NCBI RefSeq assembly: GCF_011378855.1
Contig: NZ_WTLB01000016.1
Coordinates: 1 to 64,000, forward strand
Direction: 5' to 3'
Length of the DNA stretch: 64,000 nucleotides
Source of the DNA: Pseudoalteromonas sp. Z1A8
GTDB lineage: Bacteria > Pseudomonadota > Gammaproteobacteria > Enterobacterales > Alteromonadaceae
Shown: positions 27,646 to 40,242 of the stretch, in pieces
How the letters are laid out: every line of letters begins with the position of its first letter
Numbering within the stretch: the first letter of the stretch is position 1
Notes under the pieces: generated by a model
Seen by the model: only the letters and a program-made list of their open reading frames with translations
Told to the model about the DNA's origin: nothing
Databases searched by the model: none
Program-made: the position numbers and the translations under genes

Positions 27646-30420
27646 TTATCTTTGTAGCTCAGTTACATTTGCATCAGCAAGTAAGTTTTCAAGCTCGTCT
27701 TGTAACTCAAATAATTCAGGTTCAATATTTTCTAGCAAGCATTTATTTTTAAGCGATGTTTCAATTGTTTCTGCAAGTGATTTTAGTTTTGGTACACCGG
27801 TGTAGCAACATGCACCATGAAACTTATGAACAATACTTAACACTTGTTGGCAATCGTTACTCTCTATCGCTTTAGCAAGCAATGTAAGAGTTTCAGGGAC
27901 GCTTAAAAGTAACATATTAAGCATCTCTAGCGCTAATTCGTTCTTGCCGCCAGCACGCTGCAGGGCTTGTGCCCAGTCAATGCGACTGCTTTGAAATGGT
28001 GCTGGGCTTTGTGGTGTATCTGTTTTCGCTTTATCACGATTAATCGGGGTTTGTGGACTGTGGTCGCTAATGATTTGTTTAAGCATATCCTCATCAATAG
28101 GCTTAGTTAAATAGCCTTTAAAGCCATCTTTTAGTAGTTGCTCTTTTTCGCTTTGAAGGGCATGGGCCGTTACTGCAATAATTGGCGTATCTTCATTTAA
28201 TGATGATTCGCGAATAAGCTTACACGCTGTAATACCATCCATTATCGGCATTTGGATATCCATAAAAATCACATCATATTTATGGCTTTTACTTAGACTA
28301 TAAGCTTGAGAACCATTATGCGCAGTTTCTACTGTTTCAATTTGCTCGCATAAAAGCGTTCGAATAAGCTTTAAGTTGGCATCATTATCATCAACAACTA
28401 ATACTTTTAACTGCAGCAAAGCTTGATCGTTTTGCTCAATATTATGAGTAGGGTGGTCAAGTCTGTAAGGCGCAGCAAGTACTTCACATAATTTACGATG
28501 ATTAAGCGGTTTGCTCAAACACGCATCAGCACCGCTACCAATAAACGCTTCTCTCATATTGTGCGATACAGTATTAAGCATTAAATATAAGTAGTCAGTA
28601 GATTCACGCACGGCTTTTACGTAGCTTTTTAGCTGCTGCATATCATCAACAGATGCCATATGACCAATTAAGCAAATATCATATTTATATTCACTATTTT
28701 TTATAGCGTCTAAAAAGCTGGTCTCGTTAAAGCATGCTGTTACGCTTGATTCCCACTGGGTCAATAACGAAAGTACAGCATGGTGTGTATGCTCATGCGG
28801 CTCTAAATATAAAATACGCTTACCAATGAGCGATTTAGTTGGCAAGTCGTTAGTAAATACATGATTTGGTAAACTAAACACACTGTTAAACGTAAAACAG
28901 GTACCGTTACCTGGCGCAGAGTTTAATGTTATGCGACCACTCATCGCTTCAACAATATGCTTGGTAATGATAAGGCCAAGACCTGTTCCACCAAACTTAC
29001 GTGTAATACTTGAATCGGCTTGCCCAAATGGAGTAAATAAAGAGTCTTGCTTATCCATTGGTATACCCACACCAGTATCGGTTACTGCCACAAGTAAAGA
29101 GGTACGTTCGTTGTCGAGTAACCGATGGCTTATGTCGACCTTAATGGAGCCTTTTTCAGTAAATTTAATCGCATTACTTAATAGGTTTATCAGCACTTGT
29201 TTAAAGCGAGTGGGATCGCCTGTTAAGTCATCTGGTACTTGTTGGTTAATGTAAATGGATAGCTCTAATTGTTTATCGTGTGCGCTAGGAGCGAGTAGTG
29301 TCATCACTTCATTTACAGCATCACGAAGTTGAAACTGAATCGACTCAAGTTCCATTGCACCCGCTTCTAGTTTGGAGAAATCTAGAATGTCGCTAATAAT
29401 AGTCATTAAACTATTTGCTGATAGCATAATAGTATCGAGATAATCTTTTTGATGTTTATTTAGCGGGGTTTTATAAAGCTGGCGTGTAAATCCAATAACA
29501 CCATTTAACGGAGTACGAAGTTCGTGGCTCATTTTAGCTAAAAAGTCTGATTTTACGCGGTTAGCATCTTGAGCTTCTTTTTTTGCAAACGAGAGCTCTA
29601 TATTTGAAGTTTCGTATTGCTCTAGTGTTTCGCGGTAGTCGCTCGTTGCTTGATCAATATTTTTTTGCATTTCATCTTTTTGCATCACCATAGTGTGTGC
29701 AATGGTATTTAAGCCTTCTCGCAATAGCTCAAATTCACCTATCATGTTGTCGTTAAGGCCAGTACTTCTTTTACCTTCGACTAACTTGTCGGTTGCAAGT
29801 ACTAACTTATTAAGCGGCGTCATAAACATGCGGCTTAACCTTAAAGCTAAAATTGCTGCAAACACTAACGATAAAATAATGACAATACCGCTAATTAATA
29901 AAGCACGTTGCTGCCCTATAACCGCTTGGTCTTTGTTTAGCTGTATAATAACGGTGCCCAGGGATGACTGAAAAGCCGATGGATCCCATTTAGAGTCGTG
30001 ACTTGTATGATTAATAATGGGAGTGAAAAACGTAATAAGCTTATCAGTTTTTTGCACATGAGTTGTTTTTAAATTTATGAGCGTTTTTTGATTAATTAAC
30101 TTTTCAAATGAGCGGTGATAATTACTCGTCATTAATAGCGCATTATTTTTATCAAAAATAGCAATCGACTTAATTGTAGGGGAGTGCTTGTTATGTGTGT
30201 AGCTTATAAGTCGATTCAATAGTTGTTTGTTTTTTTCGAGCATGGGTTGCTCAAGCGCAATAGCAAGGGGTTCAGAAATAGTAGTACCTTGCTGATATAA
30301 AATTTCATCAAGCTCAATGTAACGATTTATTGTAAAATAGCCACCAAGTAGTAATCCTATGATCACCGTTGGGATCAGGGTCAGTGTTAAAACAGAATCG
30401 CGTAAGCCTAATTTGGTCAT
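27646..30420 (-). CDS. barA: BarA-type hybrid sensor histidine kinase
   Basis: A 924-aa tripartite phosphorelay kinase. There is an N-terminal membrane helix (about 10-30), a periplasmic sensor region, a second helix near 175-195 and HAMP. HisKA has the phospho-His in KMSHELRTPLNG, and HATPase has GTGLGLIITKHIV. A degenerate receiver follows, then a complete receiver (VVDDNDANLKLI, DVIFMDIQMPIMDG, TKPIDED) and a C-terminal Hpt with VHKFHGACCYTG. BarA phosphorylates UvrY/GacA to drive the Csr system. Position divergent from rlmD-relA is as in E. coli. Confidence 0.95.
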   Translation of the reverse strand: MTKLGLRDSVLTLTLIPTVIIGLLLGGYFTINRYIELDEILYQQGTTISEPLAIALEQPMLEKNKQLLNRLISYTHNKHSPTIKSIAIFDKNNALLMTSNYHRSFEKLINQKTLINLKTTHVQKTDKLITFFTPIINHTSHDSKWDPSAFQSSLGTVIIQLNKDQAVIGQQRALLISGIVIILSLVFAAILALRLSRMFMTPLNKLVLATDKLVEGKRSTGLNDNMIGEFELLREGLNTIAHTMVMQKDEMQKNIDQATSDYRETLEQYETSNIELSFAKKEAQDANRVKSDFLAKMSHELRTPLNGVIGFTRQLYKTPLNKHQKDYLDTIMLSANSLMTIISDILDFSKLEAGAMELESIQFQLRDAVNEVMTLLAPSAHDKQLELSIYINQQVPDDLTGDPTRFKQVLINLLSNAIKFTEKGSIKVDISHRLLDNERTSLLVAVTDTGVGIPMDKQDSLFTPFGQADSSITRKFGGTGLGLIITKHIVEAMSGRITLNSAPGNGTCFTFNSVFSLPNHVFTNDLPTKSLIGKRILYLEPHEHTHHAVLSLLTQWESSVTACFNETSFLDAIKNSEYKYDICLIGHMASVDDMQQLKSYVKAVRESTDYLYLMLNTVSHNMREAFIGSGADACLSKPLNHRKLCEVLAAPYRLDHPTHNIEQNDQALLQLKVLVVDDNDANLKLIRTLLCEQIETVETAHNGSQAYSLSKSHKYDVIFMDIQMPIMDGITACKLIRESSLNEDTPIIAVTAHALQSEKEQLLKDGFKGYLTKPIDEDMLKQIISDHSPQTPINRDKAKTDTPQSPAPFQSSRIDWAQALQRAGGKNELALEMLNMLLLSVPETLTLLAKAIESNDCQQVLSIVHKFHGACCYTGVPKLKSLAETIETSLKNKCLLENIEPELFELQDELENLLADANVTELQR

Positions 30421-30529
30421 AATGGGAGCGTTTTATCGTTATTAGTATGGTCTGAGTATATACGGTTCAACACGCATTCTAAAGCATCTAAATATAGGTG
30501 CTTCATAAATAAAGTGAAGGTAATGCCTA

Positions 30530-31855
30530 ATGGCGCAAATTTTTAAAGCGAAAAAAAAACCGCTTAAGCAACAAACATTAGAATTAAATATAACGGGAAT
30601 GGATCATCAAGGGCGTGGCATTGCTAAGCATAATAATAAAGTATGTTTTGTTAGTGGCGCATTACAAAATGAAACAGTTAAAGCAATGCTCGTCGAAGAT
30701 AAAGCTAAATACAGCAGTGCAAAAGTAATTAAAGTTATTAAAGCGAGTGAATCAAGAGTAGACGCTTTTTGTGAGCACTATAATCAGTGTGGTGGCTGCC
30801 AATTACAGCATTTAGAAGTAAGCCAACAAGTTGTAGAAAAACAAACTGCAGTTACTCAGCTATTTAGTAAGTTTGCTAAATTAAATAGCTTAAACTGGCA
30901 AGCTCCATTATTAAGTAAGTCTGTGCATTACAGGCGCAGTGCTCGCATAGCCGTTATGTTTGATAAAGCAGCAAAAAAAATGCGTGTGGGTTACAGAGCC
31001 AGTGGTTCAAAAAATATTGTCAGTATTAATAAATGTGCAGTACTTGATGAAGTATTTGCAGATGTTTTTACACTTTTTGATGATTTAATTAATCAACACA
31101 AAGCGCTGCACAGTATAAGCCATTTACAGTTATGCCAAAGTGATGAGAAAAACTTTGTTGTTATTCGCCACACTAAAGCGATCAACGATGAATTTAAAGC
31201 AATAGTGGAACAAGCCTCACAAAGTCAGCAATATCAAATTGTATGGCAAAGCGAGAGCGATGTAATTGAGCATTCACACTTAGCCATGCCATTTTATTAT
31301 CTCAAAGAATTTGATCTAAAATTTGAATTTGGTTTAGGTAATTTTATTCAGGTAAATGCGCAAGTTAACGAAGCTATGTTAAAGCAAGCAGCAAATTGGC
31401 TTGATTTAAAAGGTGATGAAAATTTATTGGATTTATTTTGTGGCATTGGTAATTTCTCATTAGTGCTGGCAAAACAAGCAAAATCTGTAATTGGCGTAGA
31501 AGGTGTAACTTCAGCGGTTGCAATGGCTGCTCAAAATGCGCAAACTAACTCTATTACCAATGCGCAGTTTCATTGCTTTGATTTAACGCAAAGCATACAG
31601 AGCGCCCCATGGTTTAGTAAAAACTTAGATGTGCTTGTACTCGATCCATCTAGGACGGGTGCAATGGCTGTATTAGAGCAATTACCTTTAAAGCAGTTTA
31701 AAACTATTTTATATGTCTCTTGTGACCCTGTTACTTTAGCCCGTGACAGCGCAATTATTTCACAAGCTGGCTTTGATCTTAATAAAATTGGGCTAATGAA
31801 TATGTTCCCTCATACAGGGCATATTGAAACTATGGCGTTATTTCAACGGAGGTAG
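30530..31855 (+). CDS. rlmD: 23S rRNA (uracil-1939-C5)-methyltransferase
   Basis: A 441-aa SAM-dependent RNA methyltransferase. An N-terminal TRAM domain (about 14-75) is followed by the 4Fe-4S cysteines in CEHYNQCGGCQ (about 81-91). The Rossmann methyltransferase has DLFCGIGNFSL and the catalytic SCDPVTLARD near 395-404. It is the first gene of the rlmD-relA-mazG run. Confidence 0.96.
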   Translation: MAQIFKAKKKPLKQQTLELNITGMDHQGRGIAKHNNKVCFVSGALQNETVKAMLVEDKAKYSSAKVIKVIKASESRVDAFCEHYNQCGGCQLQHLEVSQQVVEKQTAVTQLFSKFAKLNSLNWQAPLLSKSVHYRRSARIAVMFDKAAKKMRVGYRASGSKNIVSINKCAVLDEVFADVFTLFDDLINQHKALHSISHLQLCQSDEKNFVVIRHTKAINDEFKAIVEQASQSQQYQIVWQSESDVIEHSHLAMPFYYLKEFDLKFEFGLGNFIQVNAQVNEAMLKQAANWLDLKGDENLLDLFCGIGNFSLVLAKQAKSVIGVEGVTSAVAMAAQNAQTNSITNAQFHCFDLTQSIQSAPWFSKNLDVLVLDPSRTGAMAVLEQLPLKQFKTILYVSCDPVTLARDSAIISQAGFDLNKIGLMNMFPHTGHIETMALFQRR

Positions 31856-31863
31856 AACGCATT

Positions 31864-34020
31864 ATGGTAGCTACACGACAATCACATCAACAAGATGAGA
31901 CAACAGATTTTAGCACTCGGCTTTCATTTCTTGCCTTGTCTGAAGAAAAAACAGAGCTACTTACTAAAGCGCAAGCGCTCTGCGTAAAATGTGATAATGA
32001 AAGCAGGCAAACTACTGCAATCGAAATGGTTGAAATTTTAGCTGAGCTAAATCTCGACCCCGAATCGTTAGCTACTGCGTATTTAACCCCGTATTTTTTA
32101 AACGATTTAATATCACTTGAAACCATAGAAGAGCAGCTTGGTAGTAACATAGCCATGCTGTTAACTGGGGTTGCACAAATGGCCACTATTAGTACTTTAT
32201 CGCATCAAGGTAAAGGTACTATGCAAGTTGATAATATTCGAAAAATGTTATTAACCATGGTCGAAGATGTGCGCGCCGTGGTCATTAAGCTTGCCGAGCA
32301 GGTATGTCATCTACGTAATGTAAAAAATGCGGATGAAGAAGACCGCGTTATTGCCGCTAAAGAAACGGCTGATATTTTTGCACCACTGGCAAACAGATTA
32401 GGAATAGGGCAGTTAAAGTGGGAACTTGAAGATTTATCGTTTAGATATTTGCACCCAGGTACCTATAAAAGCATAGCCAAACAACTTGACGACAAACGTC
32501 TTACGCGCGAAGCCTATATGGAAGATATGGTTGAACAAGTAAAAACCCGTTTAAGTGAAGCGGGCATTGAAGCCCAAGTTTATGGCCGCCCTAAGCACAT
32601 TTACAGCATTTATAAAAAAATGCAGCAAAAAAACTACGAGTTTGATCAGCTTTTTGATATTCGGGCAATGCGTATTGTCGTTGAACGTCTGCAAGATTGT
32701 TATGGTGCACTTGGCATTGTGCACACCAATTGGCGTCATCTTAATAAAGAGTTTGACGACTATGTAGCAACCCCAAAACAAAACGGCTATCAGTCAATTC
32801 ATACCGTGGTATTTGGGCCTGAAGGTAAAACAGTAGAAATACAAATTCGTACTAGCGACATGCATCAAGATGCTGAGTTGGGTGTGGCTGCACACTGGAT
32901 GTACAAAGAAGGTGCATTACCAGGGCGCGGCTCGGGTTATGAGCAAAAAATTAGCTGGCTACGTAAGTTACTCCAATGGCAAGAAGAAGTAGTCGATGGC
33001 GGTGACCTAGCAGAAGAGCTTAAAAACCAAGTAGTAGAAGACCGCGTATACATATTTACCCCAAGCGGCGATATTATTGATTTACCACTTGGTGCTACAC
33101 CGCTTGATTTTGCTTACTACATTCACTCAAATGTAGGGCATCGCTGTATTGGTGCAAAAATATTCGGCAAAATAGTGCCGTTTACGCATCAACTTACAAC
33201 GGGGGATCAGGTAGAAATACTGACCCAAAAACAACCAAATCCAAGTCGTGATTGGTTAAATCCGTCATTAGGATACATTAAGTCATCACGCGCTAGAGCT
33301 AAAATTCATCACTGGTTTAAACAGCTCGATCGCGACAAAAACTTAAGTGCGGGTAAAGAAATTCTCGACAGCGAACTACAAAAGCTCAATTTAACATACA
33401 AAGATTTAGAGCCAGCAATCAAGCGTTTTAATTTTAAAGAGCTGGATGACTTAATGGTTGCAATTGGTGCGGGCGATGTACGCCTCAATCAAATGCTTAA
33501 CTTTGTAAGTGATCGGACAGAAGATGAGCCGGTTATTCGTATTAAAGCGCCTAGCAAAGTAACCGGTGACAAAAACGGCATTGTGGTTGATGGCGTTGGT
33601 AGCTTAATGAGCCATGTAGCCAAATGCTGTCGTCCTGTACCTGGCGATGAAATAATAGGTTATATAACGCAAGGTCGAGGGATAGGTGTTCATAAAGAGG
33701 ATTGTGACTCGTTTAATAACTTAAAAAATCAGCATCCAGAGCGTGTTATTTCAGTAAGTTGGTCTGATGATATCAACGGCTCGTACGCACTAAGTATTAA
33801 AATAGAAGCAACCGATCGTTCAGGACTAATACGCGATATAAGCTCTGTACTTGCTAACGAAAAAGTAAATGTTTTAAACATGAACGTAAATACGGTTGAA
33901 GATAATCAGTTAGCTATATTTACGATGCAAATAGAAGTACATGACTTATCGGGTACTAACCGTGTTCTTTCTAAGTTACACCAAATTGAAGGTGTACACG
34001 ATGCCAAGCGTGGTCATTAA
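31864..34020 (+). CDS. relA: (p)ppGpp synthetase I
   Basis: A 718-aa stringent-response enzyme that makes pppGpp on stalled ribosomes. The N-terminal HD region lacks the HDxxED hydrolase motif, so it is synthetase-only. The synthetase domain (about 235-345) includes YGRPKHIYSIYKKM, RAMRIVV and KQNGYQSIHT. TGS (about 400-460), the helical/zinc-finger part with CCRPVPGD, and ACT (about 645-715) follow. The start is 9 bp after rlmD. Confidence 0.97.
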   Translation: MVATRQSHQQDETTDFSTRLSFLALSEEKTELLTKAQALCVKCDNESRQTTAIEMVEILAELNLDPESLATAYLTPYFLNDLISLETIEEQLGSNIAMLLTGVAQMATISTLSHQGKGTMQVDNIRKMLLTMVEDVRAVVIKLAEQVCHLRNVKNADEEDRVIAAKETADIFAPLANRLGIGQLKWELEDLSFRYLHPGTYKSIAKQLDDKRLTREAYMEDMVEQVKTRLSEAGIEAQVYGRPKHIYSIYKKMQQKNYEFDQLFDIRAMRIVVERLQDCYGALGIVHTNWRHLNKEFDDYVATPKQNGYQSIHTVVFGPEGKTVEIQIRTSDMHQDAELGVAAHWMYKEGALPGRGSGYEQKISWLRKLLQWQEEVVDGGDLAEELKNQVVEDRVYIFTPSGDIIDLPLGATPLDFAYYIHSNVGHRCIGAKIFGKIVPFTHQLTTGDQVEILTQKQPNPSRDWLNPSLGYIKSSRARAKIHHWFKQLDRDKNLSAGKEILDSELQKLNLTYKDLEPAIKRFNFKELDDLMVAIGAGDVRLNQMLNFVSDRTEDEPVIRIKAPSKVTGDKNGIVVDGVGSLMSHVAKCCRPVPGDEIIGYITQGRGIGVHKEDCDSFNNLKNQHPERVISVSWSDDINGSYALSIKIEATDRSGLIRDISSVLANEKVNVLNMNVNTVEDNQLAIFTMQIEVHDLSGTNRVLSKLHQIEGVHDAKRGH

Positions 34021-34022
34021 TC

Positions 34023-34820
34023 ATGAATGATAATGCAGCGCTTACACAACTTCTTAGCATAATGAAAACACTGCGAGATCCTAAGGGCGGTTGCCCGTGG
34101 GATCTCAAACAAGATTTTAAATCTATTGTGCCGCATACACTAGAAGAAGCTTACGAAGTTGCCGACTGTATTGAGTCAGGCAACTTAGGTGAGCTTAAAG
34201 GCGAATTGGGTGATTTGTTATTTCAAATTATTTTTTATGCGCAGCTTGCACAAGAGCAAAATCTATTTGATTTTAATGATGTGGTAGAGCAATTAAATAA
34301 CAAGCTTACCCGTCGTCACCCGCATGTGTTTGGTGACAAAAAAGAGCTAACAGACGAGCAATTATCGCAACAGTGGCAAGCAATCAAAACACAAGAACGC
34401 AGTGCTAGAGCGCAAACAGAATCACCTTCTTTTTGGCAAGATATTCCTGCCAATATACCAAGTTTAAGTAAAGCTAAAAAAATTCAACAACGCGTTGCCG
34501 CACTTGGTTTTGATTGGCCAACGTATCATGGTGCACTTGATAAAGTGAGCGAAGAGGTGCTTGAAGTAAAAGAAGCGATTGAGCAAAACCCGCTATCAGA
34601 TCATACAGCGGAAGAGCTCGGCGATTTACTTTTTGCGACTGTTAATGTTGTGCGCCATGTTAAACGCGACCCAGAGCAATTACTGAGAAGTGCTAATGAT
34701 AAGTTTTCAGCGCGTTTTGAAAAGGTACACGCTTATTTGCACGCGCAAGGAAAAAGCTTAGATACAGCCACCTTTGAAGAAATGGACAGCGCATGGGATG
34801 CGATTAAAAAAGTAAAATAG
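34023..34820 (+). CDS. mazG: Nucleoside triphosphate pyrophosphohydrolase MazG
   Basis: A 265-aa protein with two tandem MazG repeats. The first has the helical signature CPWDLKQDFKSIVPHTLEEAYE and EL.GDLLFQI, the second EVLEVKEAI and EELGDLLFATVNVVRH. It hydrolyses all NTPs to NMPs and can lower ppGpp. It is 3 bp downstream of relA. No mazEF pair is present between them, unlike E. coli. Confidence 0.96.
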   Translation: MNDNAALTQLLSIMKTLRDPKGGCPWDLKQDFKSIVPHTLEEAYEVADCIESGNLGELKGELGDLLFQIIFYAQLAQEQNLFDFNDVVEQLNNKLTRRHPHVFGDKKELTDEQLSQQWQAIKTQERSARAQTESPSFWQDIPANIPSLSKAKKIQQRVAALGFDWPTYHGALDKVSEEVLEVKEAIEQNPLSDHTAEELGDLLFATVNVVRHVKRDPEQLLRSANDKFSARFEKVHAYLHAQGKSLDTATFEEMDSAWDAIKKVK

Positions 34821-34967
34821 GTTTAATGTTAAATAGTGCACATTTTTTGTGCGTGCATTAGCTAATTTTAGCTGGATTGATAAGCAGTGTTTTGGTACAA
34901 TTTCGCCCCGTCTTGATGATATACCCTTAGGCTCTTCTTTGGGTGTTATATTCCTTTTAATTCCTGA

Positions 34968-36617
<1,650 letters not shown>

Positions 36618-36621
36618 TTTT

Positions 36622-36650
36622 AAAAGCCGTGCATATTGCACGGCTTTTTT
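36622..36650 (+). terminator. Rho-independent terminator of pyrG
   Basis: A 12-bp perfect stem (AAAAGCCGTGCA with its complement) around a 3-nt TAT loop, followed by six Ts, five bases after the stop codon. Confidence 0.9.
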
Positions 36651-36667
36651 GTTTTAAGGGCTGACCG

Positions 36668-36829
36668 ATACCAATTTTATTAAAAACATGAGCATTGTAT
36701 CGCATTAAATAACTCACTCACTGCGTTAAAAATTACTCATATAGAACAACTATATGTCATAATTTCTGCCTTGTTATTGAGCAATTTTCTTAGCGCTATA
36801 ATAGCTCACTAATTAAATGCAATTGGTAT
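36668..36829. repeat. 162-bp inverted-repeat element, copy 2
   Basis: The ends are ATACCAATT and AATTGGTAT in inverted orientation. It has the same length as, and shares internal blocks (ACTGCGTTAAAAATT, ATATAGAACAACTA) with, the copy at 27401-27562. It lies between the pyrG terminator and eno, so any eno promoter must overlap or follow it. Confidence 0.8.
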
Positions 36830-36856
36830 AAACTATATAAAACGTAGTAAAGTTAG

Positions 36857-38191
<1,335 letters not shown>

Positions 38192-38239
38192 TATTTATTT
38201 TTAACTCCGGTTAAAACAAATATTCAACTTTGATTTGTA

Positions 38240-38266
38240 AATCCTCGCATAAGCGGGGATTTTTTA
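38240..38266 (+). terminator. Terminator of eno
   Basis: ATCCTCGC and GCGGGGAT pair (one T-G wobble) around ATAA, followed by a run of six Ts. Confidence 0.8.
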
Positions 38267-38301
38267 TGCCTGATACTTTTACTAAAAGAGATGAAAATTC
38301 A

Positions 38302-38344
38302 TTGTAGGTATTAAGCTTGCTGACGCGCGCACGCAGTGCGAAAA
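38302..38344. repeat. 43-bp GC-rich repeat, copy 1
   Basis: Identical at 40 of 43 bases to the copy at 38415-38457. The core TGACGCGCGCACGCAGTGCG stands out in an AT-rich gap and contains CGCACGCAGTGCG, which can fold into a short hairpin. Confidence 0.75.
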
Positions 38345-38414
38345 GGAGGAGCAACAAAAAACGAAAACTCTTTATTTAAACCTCAAATTTTTTTATTAAA
38401 AAAGGTGAAATACC

Positions 38415-38457
38415 TTGTAGGCGTTAAGCTTGCTGACGCGCGCACGTAGTGCGAAAA
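38415..38457. repeat. 43-bp GC-rich repeat, copy 2
   Basis: Second copy of the repeat at 38302, in direct orientation with starts 113 bp apart. Here the hairpin core reads CGCACGTAGTGCG, still foldable, and it lies 35 bp beyond the mutH stop. Confidence 0.75.
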
Positions 38458-38492
38458 AGGATTTGCTTAACTCATAATATTTTCTGCACAGC

Positions 38493-39164
38493 TTAAAGCT
38501 GAAATTGCTGCTTTAAAATATCACCCGTAAAACTGGTTTTTAAATAAAAGCCACGGGGTAGGGTTTTAATTATTTGTCCATTTGGGCCAATAGCATCAGT
38601 GACTATTTTACTATGAGCTGCTTTAGGGCGTATTTGCATCGCATCGCCTAAATGGCCTGATATTTCGTCGACTCTACCTAGTGCAATTAGCTCCATTTGC
38701 TCTTCCCAGTCGCGTTGTAATAAAGCGTCTTGTTCAAACGTGGGTTGCCACAAAAAGCCGCTGCCGATGGTTCTATCAAACGGGGCAATATCACGTTCAC
38801 TTAATATTGGTAACCATAAAACATGGTTTAGCTTTTTACGCACGCTGCTTGTATGCCACGTCATACCTGTAACGTTCATTAAAGGTGTAACTGATACAAA
38901 GGTCGTTTCTAGTGGCCTACCTTTATAAGAAATAGGCAGTGTTTTTAGCTCAATACCTAAATCTTCAAAATCTGGAACTGGTTTTGAACCTGCCGTAGCA
39001 CCCAGTACATATTCAATTAGCTGGCCAGTCCAACCTTTTTCACGCAGCAAATCATCAGGGGTTTTAAAATTATATTGGCTAGCAATTTGGCCTAAGGTCA
39101 ATCCAGCAATACTATTTACGCGCTGCATTAAGTCATTAATTGAAAGAGGTTTTGATGGTCGCAT
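38493..39164 (-). CDS. mutH: Methyl-directed mismatch repair endonuclease MutH
   Basis: A 223-aa endonuclease that nicks the unmethylated strand at hemimethylated GATC. The catalytic D-x6-E-x-K is seen as D65, E72 and K74 (PDFEDLGIELKT). The C-terminal GRVDEISGHLG region is also typical. Presence of MutH implies Dam-directed repair in this organism. Confidence 0.96.
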   Translation of the reverse strand: MRPSKPLSINDLMQRVNSIAGLTLGQIASQYNFKTPDDLLREKGWTGQLIEYVLGATAGSKPVPDFEDLGIELKTLPISYKGRPLETTFVSVTPLMNVTGMTWHTSSVRKKLNHVLWLPILSERDIAPFDRTIGSGFLWQPTFEQDALLQRDWEEQMELIALGRVDEISGHLGDAMQIRPKAAHSKIVTDAIGPNGQIIKTLPRGFYLKTSFTGDILKQQFQL

Positions 39165-39694
39165 ACTATTAATTTCGATTGAATAAATACCATAGCCATG
39201 ATAGCAAATTGGCTAAGCCGTGGATATCTCTAGGGTTGTGTGTTTTTTGCTCGCTTGTTGTTTGTGTTAATTTTGAACATGTTTTAATTAGAGTGCTTTA
39301 CTTTAAGTTACTGACTCACTTGAGTTTTTTAAAGGTATACGTTCAGTTTTGATTAAGCCGTTTAAAAGTTGTAAGGATAAATACAACTATATGAACATGT
39401 TTATCCACAGAATCTGTGGAGAACACGAGTTTTTCGATCTTGTATTGTGGATTTGTTTGCAAAATGAGCGCGTTTTACAAAAGTTATGCACAAACTGTGA
39501 GTAACTAGAGGAAAACAAGAACCGCAATAGCTTCACTTAGTTATTTTTCAAATATTTACTCACTTTCTATTAATTTATTGATGCGCTAAAAGCTCAAACT
39601 TAGCTAACTAATTGGCTTGGGTATAATAGTATTTGCCGTATTGCGGCTAATGTGGAACAATCATAAAAAATCGACTTACAAATGAGGCACTAAG
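39165..39694. other. 530-bp mutH-rppH gap with DnaA-box-like cluster
   Basis: This unusually long divergent gap holds five DnaA-box-like 9-mers in 39401-39504 and a TATAAT (39622-39627) suited to rppH. No ORF is credible. See the separate entry for the boxes. Confidence 0.6.
39401..39504. promoter_or_regulatory. Cluster of DnaA-box-like 9-mers
   Basis: TTATCCACA at 39401-39409 and TTATGCACA at 39484-39492 both fit the TTATNCACA consensus. Inverted near-matches are at 39415-39423 (TTCTCCACA), 39446-39454 (AAATCCACA) and 39496-39504 (TTACTCACA). Five sites in 104 bp in an AT-rich setting suggest a DnaA-binding region. Whether it controls rppH, titrates DnaA or is incidental is not shown. Confidence 0.5.
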
Positions 39695-40213
39695 GTGATT
39701 GATGCCGAAGGTTTTCGTGCCAATGTCGGAATTGTGATTTGCAATAATCAGGGACAGGTTTTTTGGGCCAGACGTTATGGTCAACACTCTTGGCAATTTC
39801 CCCAAGGTGGTGTTGATGATGGCGAAACTGCAGAACAAACCATGTACCGTGAATTACACGAAGAAGTAGGGTTGCGACCAGAAGATGTAGAAATAGTCGC
39901 AAGCTCAAAACATTGGTTACGCTATAAATTACCCAAACGATTAATCCGCCGAGACTCTAGTCCGGTGTGTATTGGGCAAAAACAAAAATGGTTTTTACTA
40001 AAGTTACGCTGTAAAGACGAAGATGTAAATTTACTCAAAACCCATCACCCTGAATTTGATGATTGGCGCTGGGTAAGTTATTGGTATCCTGTAAGACAGG
40101 TTGTATCGTTTAAACGGGATGTTTATCGACGTGTAATGAAAGAGTTTGCTCCTTTCGCGATGCCTTTTAATAAGAGAGAACAACATAAAGATCATTGGCG
40201 AAGCAAAAGGTAG
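39695..40213 (+). CDS. rppH: RNA pyrophosphohydrolase
   Basis: A 172-aa Nudix enzyme that removes pyrophosphate from mRNA 5' ends and so starts RNase E decay. The Nudix box [20 protein letters not shown] (about 38-57) is complete. The GTG start follows GAGGCACTAAG. It is cotranscribed with ptsP 29 bp further on, as in E. coli. Confidence 0.96.
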   Translation: MIDAEGFRANVGIVICNNQGQVFWARRYGQHSWQFPQGGVDDGETAEQTMYRELHEEVGLRPEDVEIVASSKHWLRYKLPKRLIRRDSSPVCIGQKQKWFLLKLRCKDEDVNLLKTHHPEFDDWRWVSYWYPVRQVVSFKRDVYRRVMKEFAPFAMPFNKREQHKDHWRSKR

Positions 40214-40242
40214 TTAATTTAGAATAAGTAAAGGAGCAGGAC

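Larger units (their letters stand above)
38192..38492. other. 301-bp eno-mutH convergent gap
   Basis: Contains the eno terminator and two copies of a 43-bp repeat, annotated separately. The rest is AT-rich without an ORF. Confidence 0.6.

Noticed and set aside
34023..34820. mazG as part of a mazEF toxin-antitoxin locus
   Set aside because: No mazE or mazF frame lies between relA and mazG; the genes are 3 bp apart.
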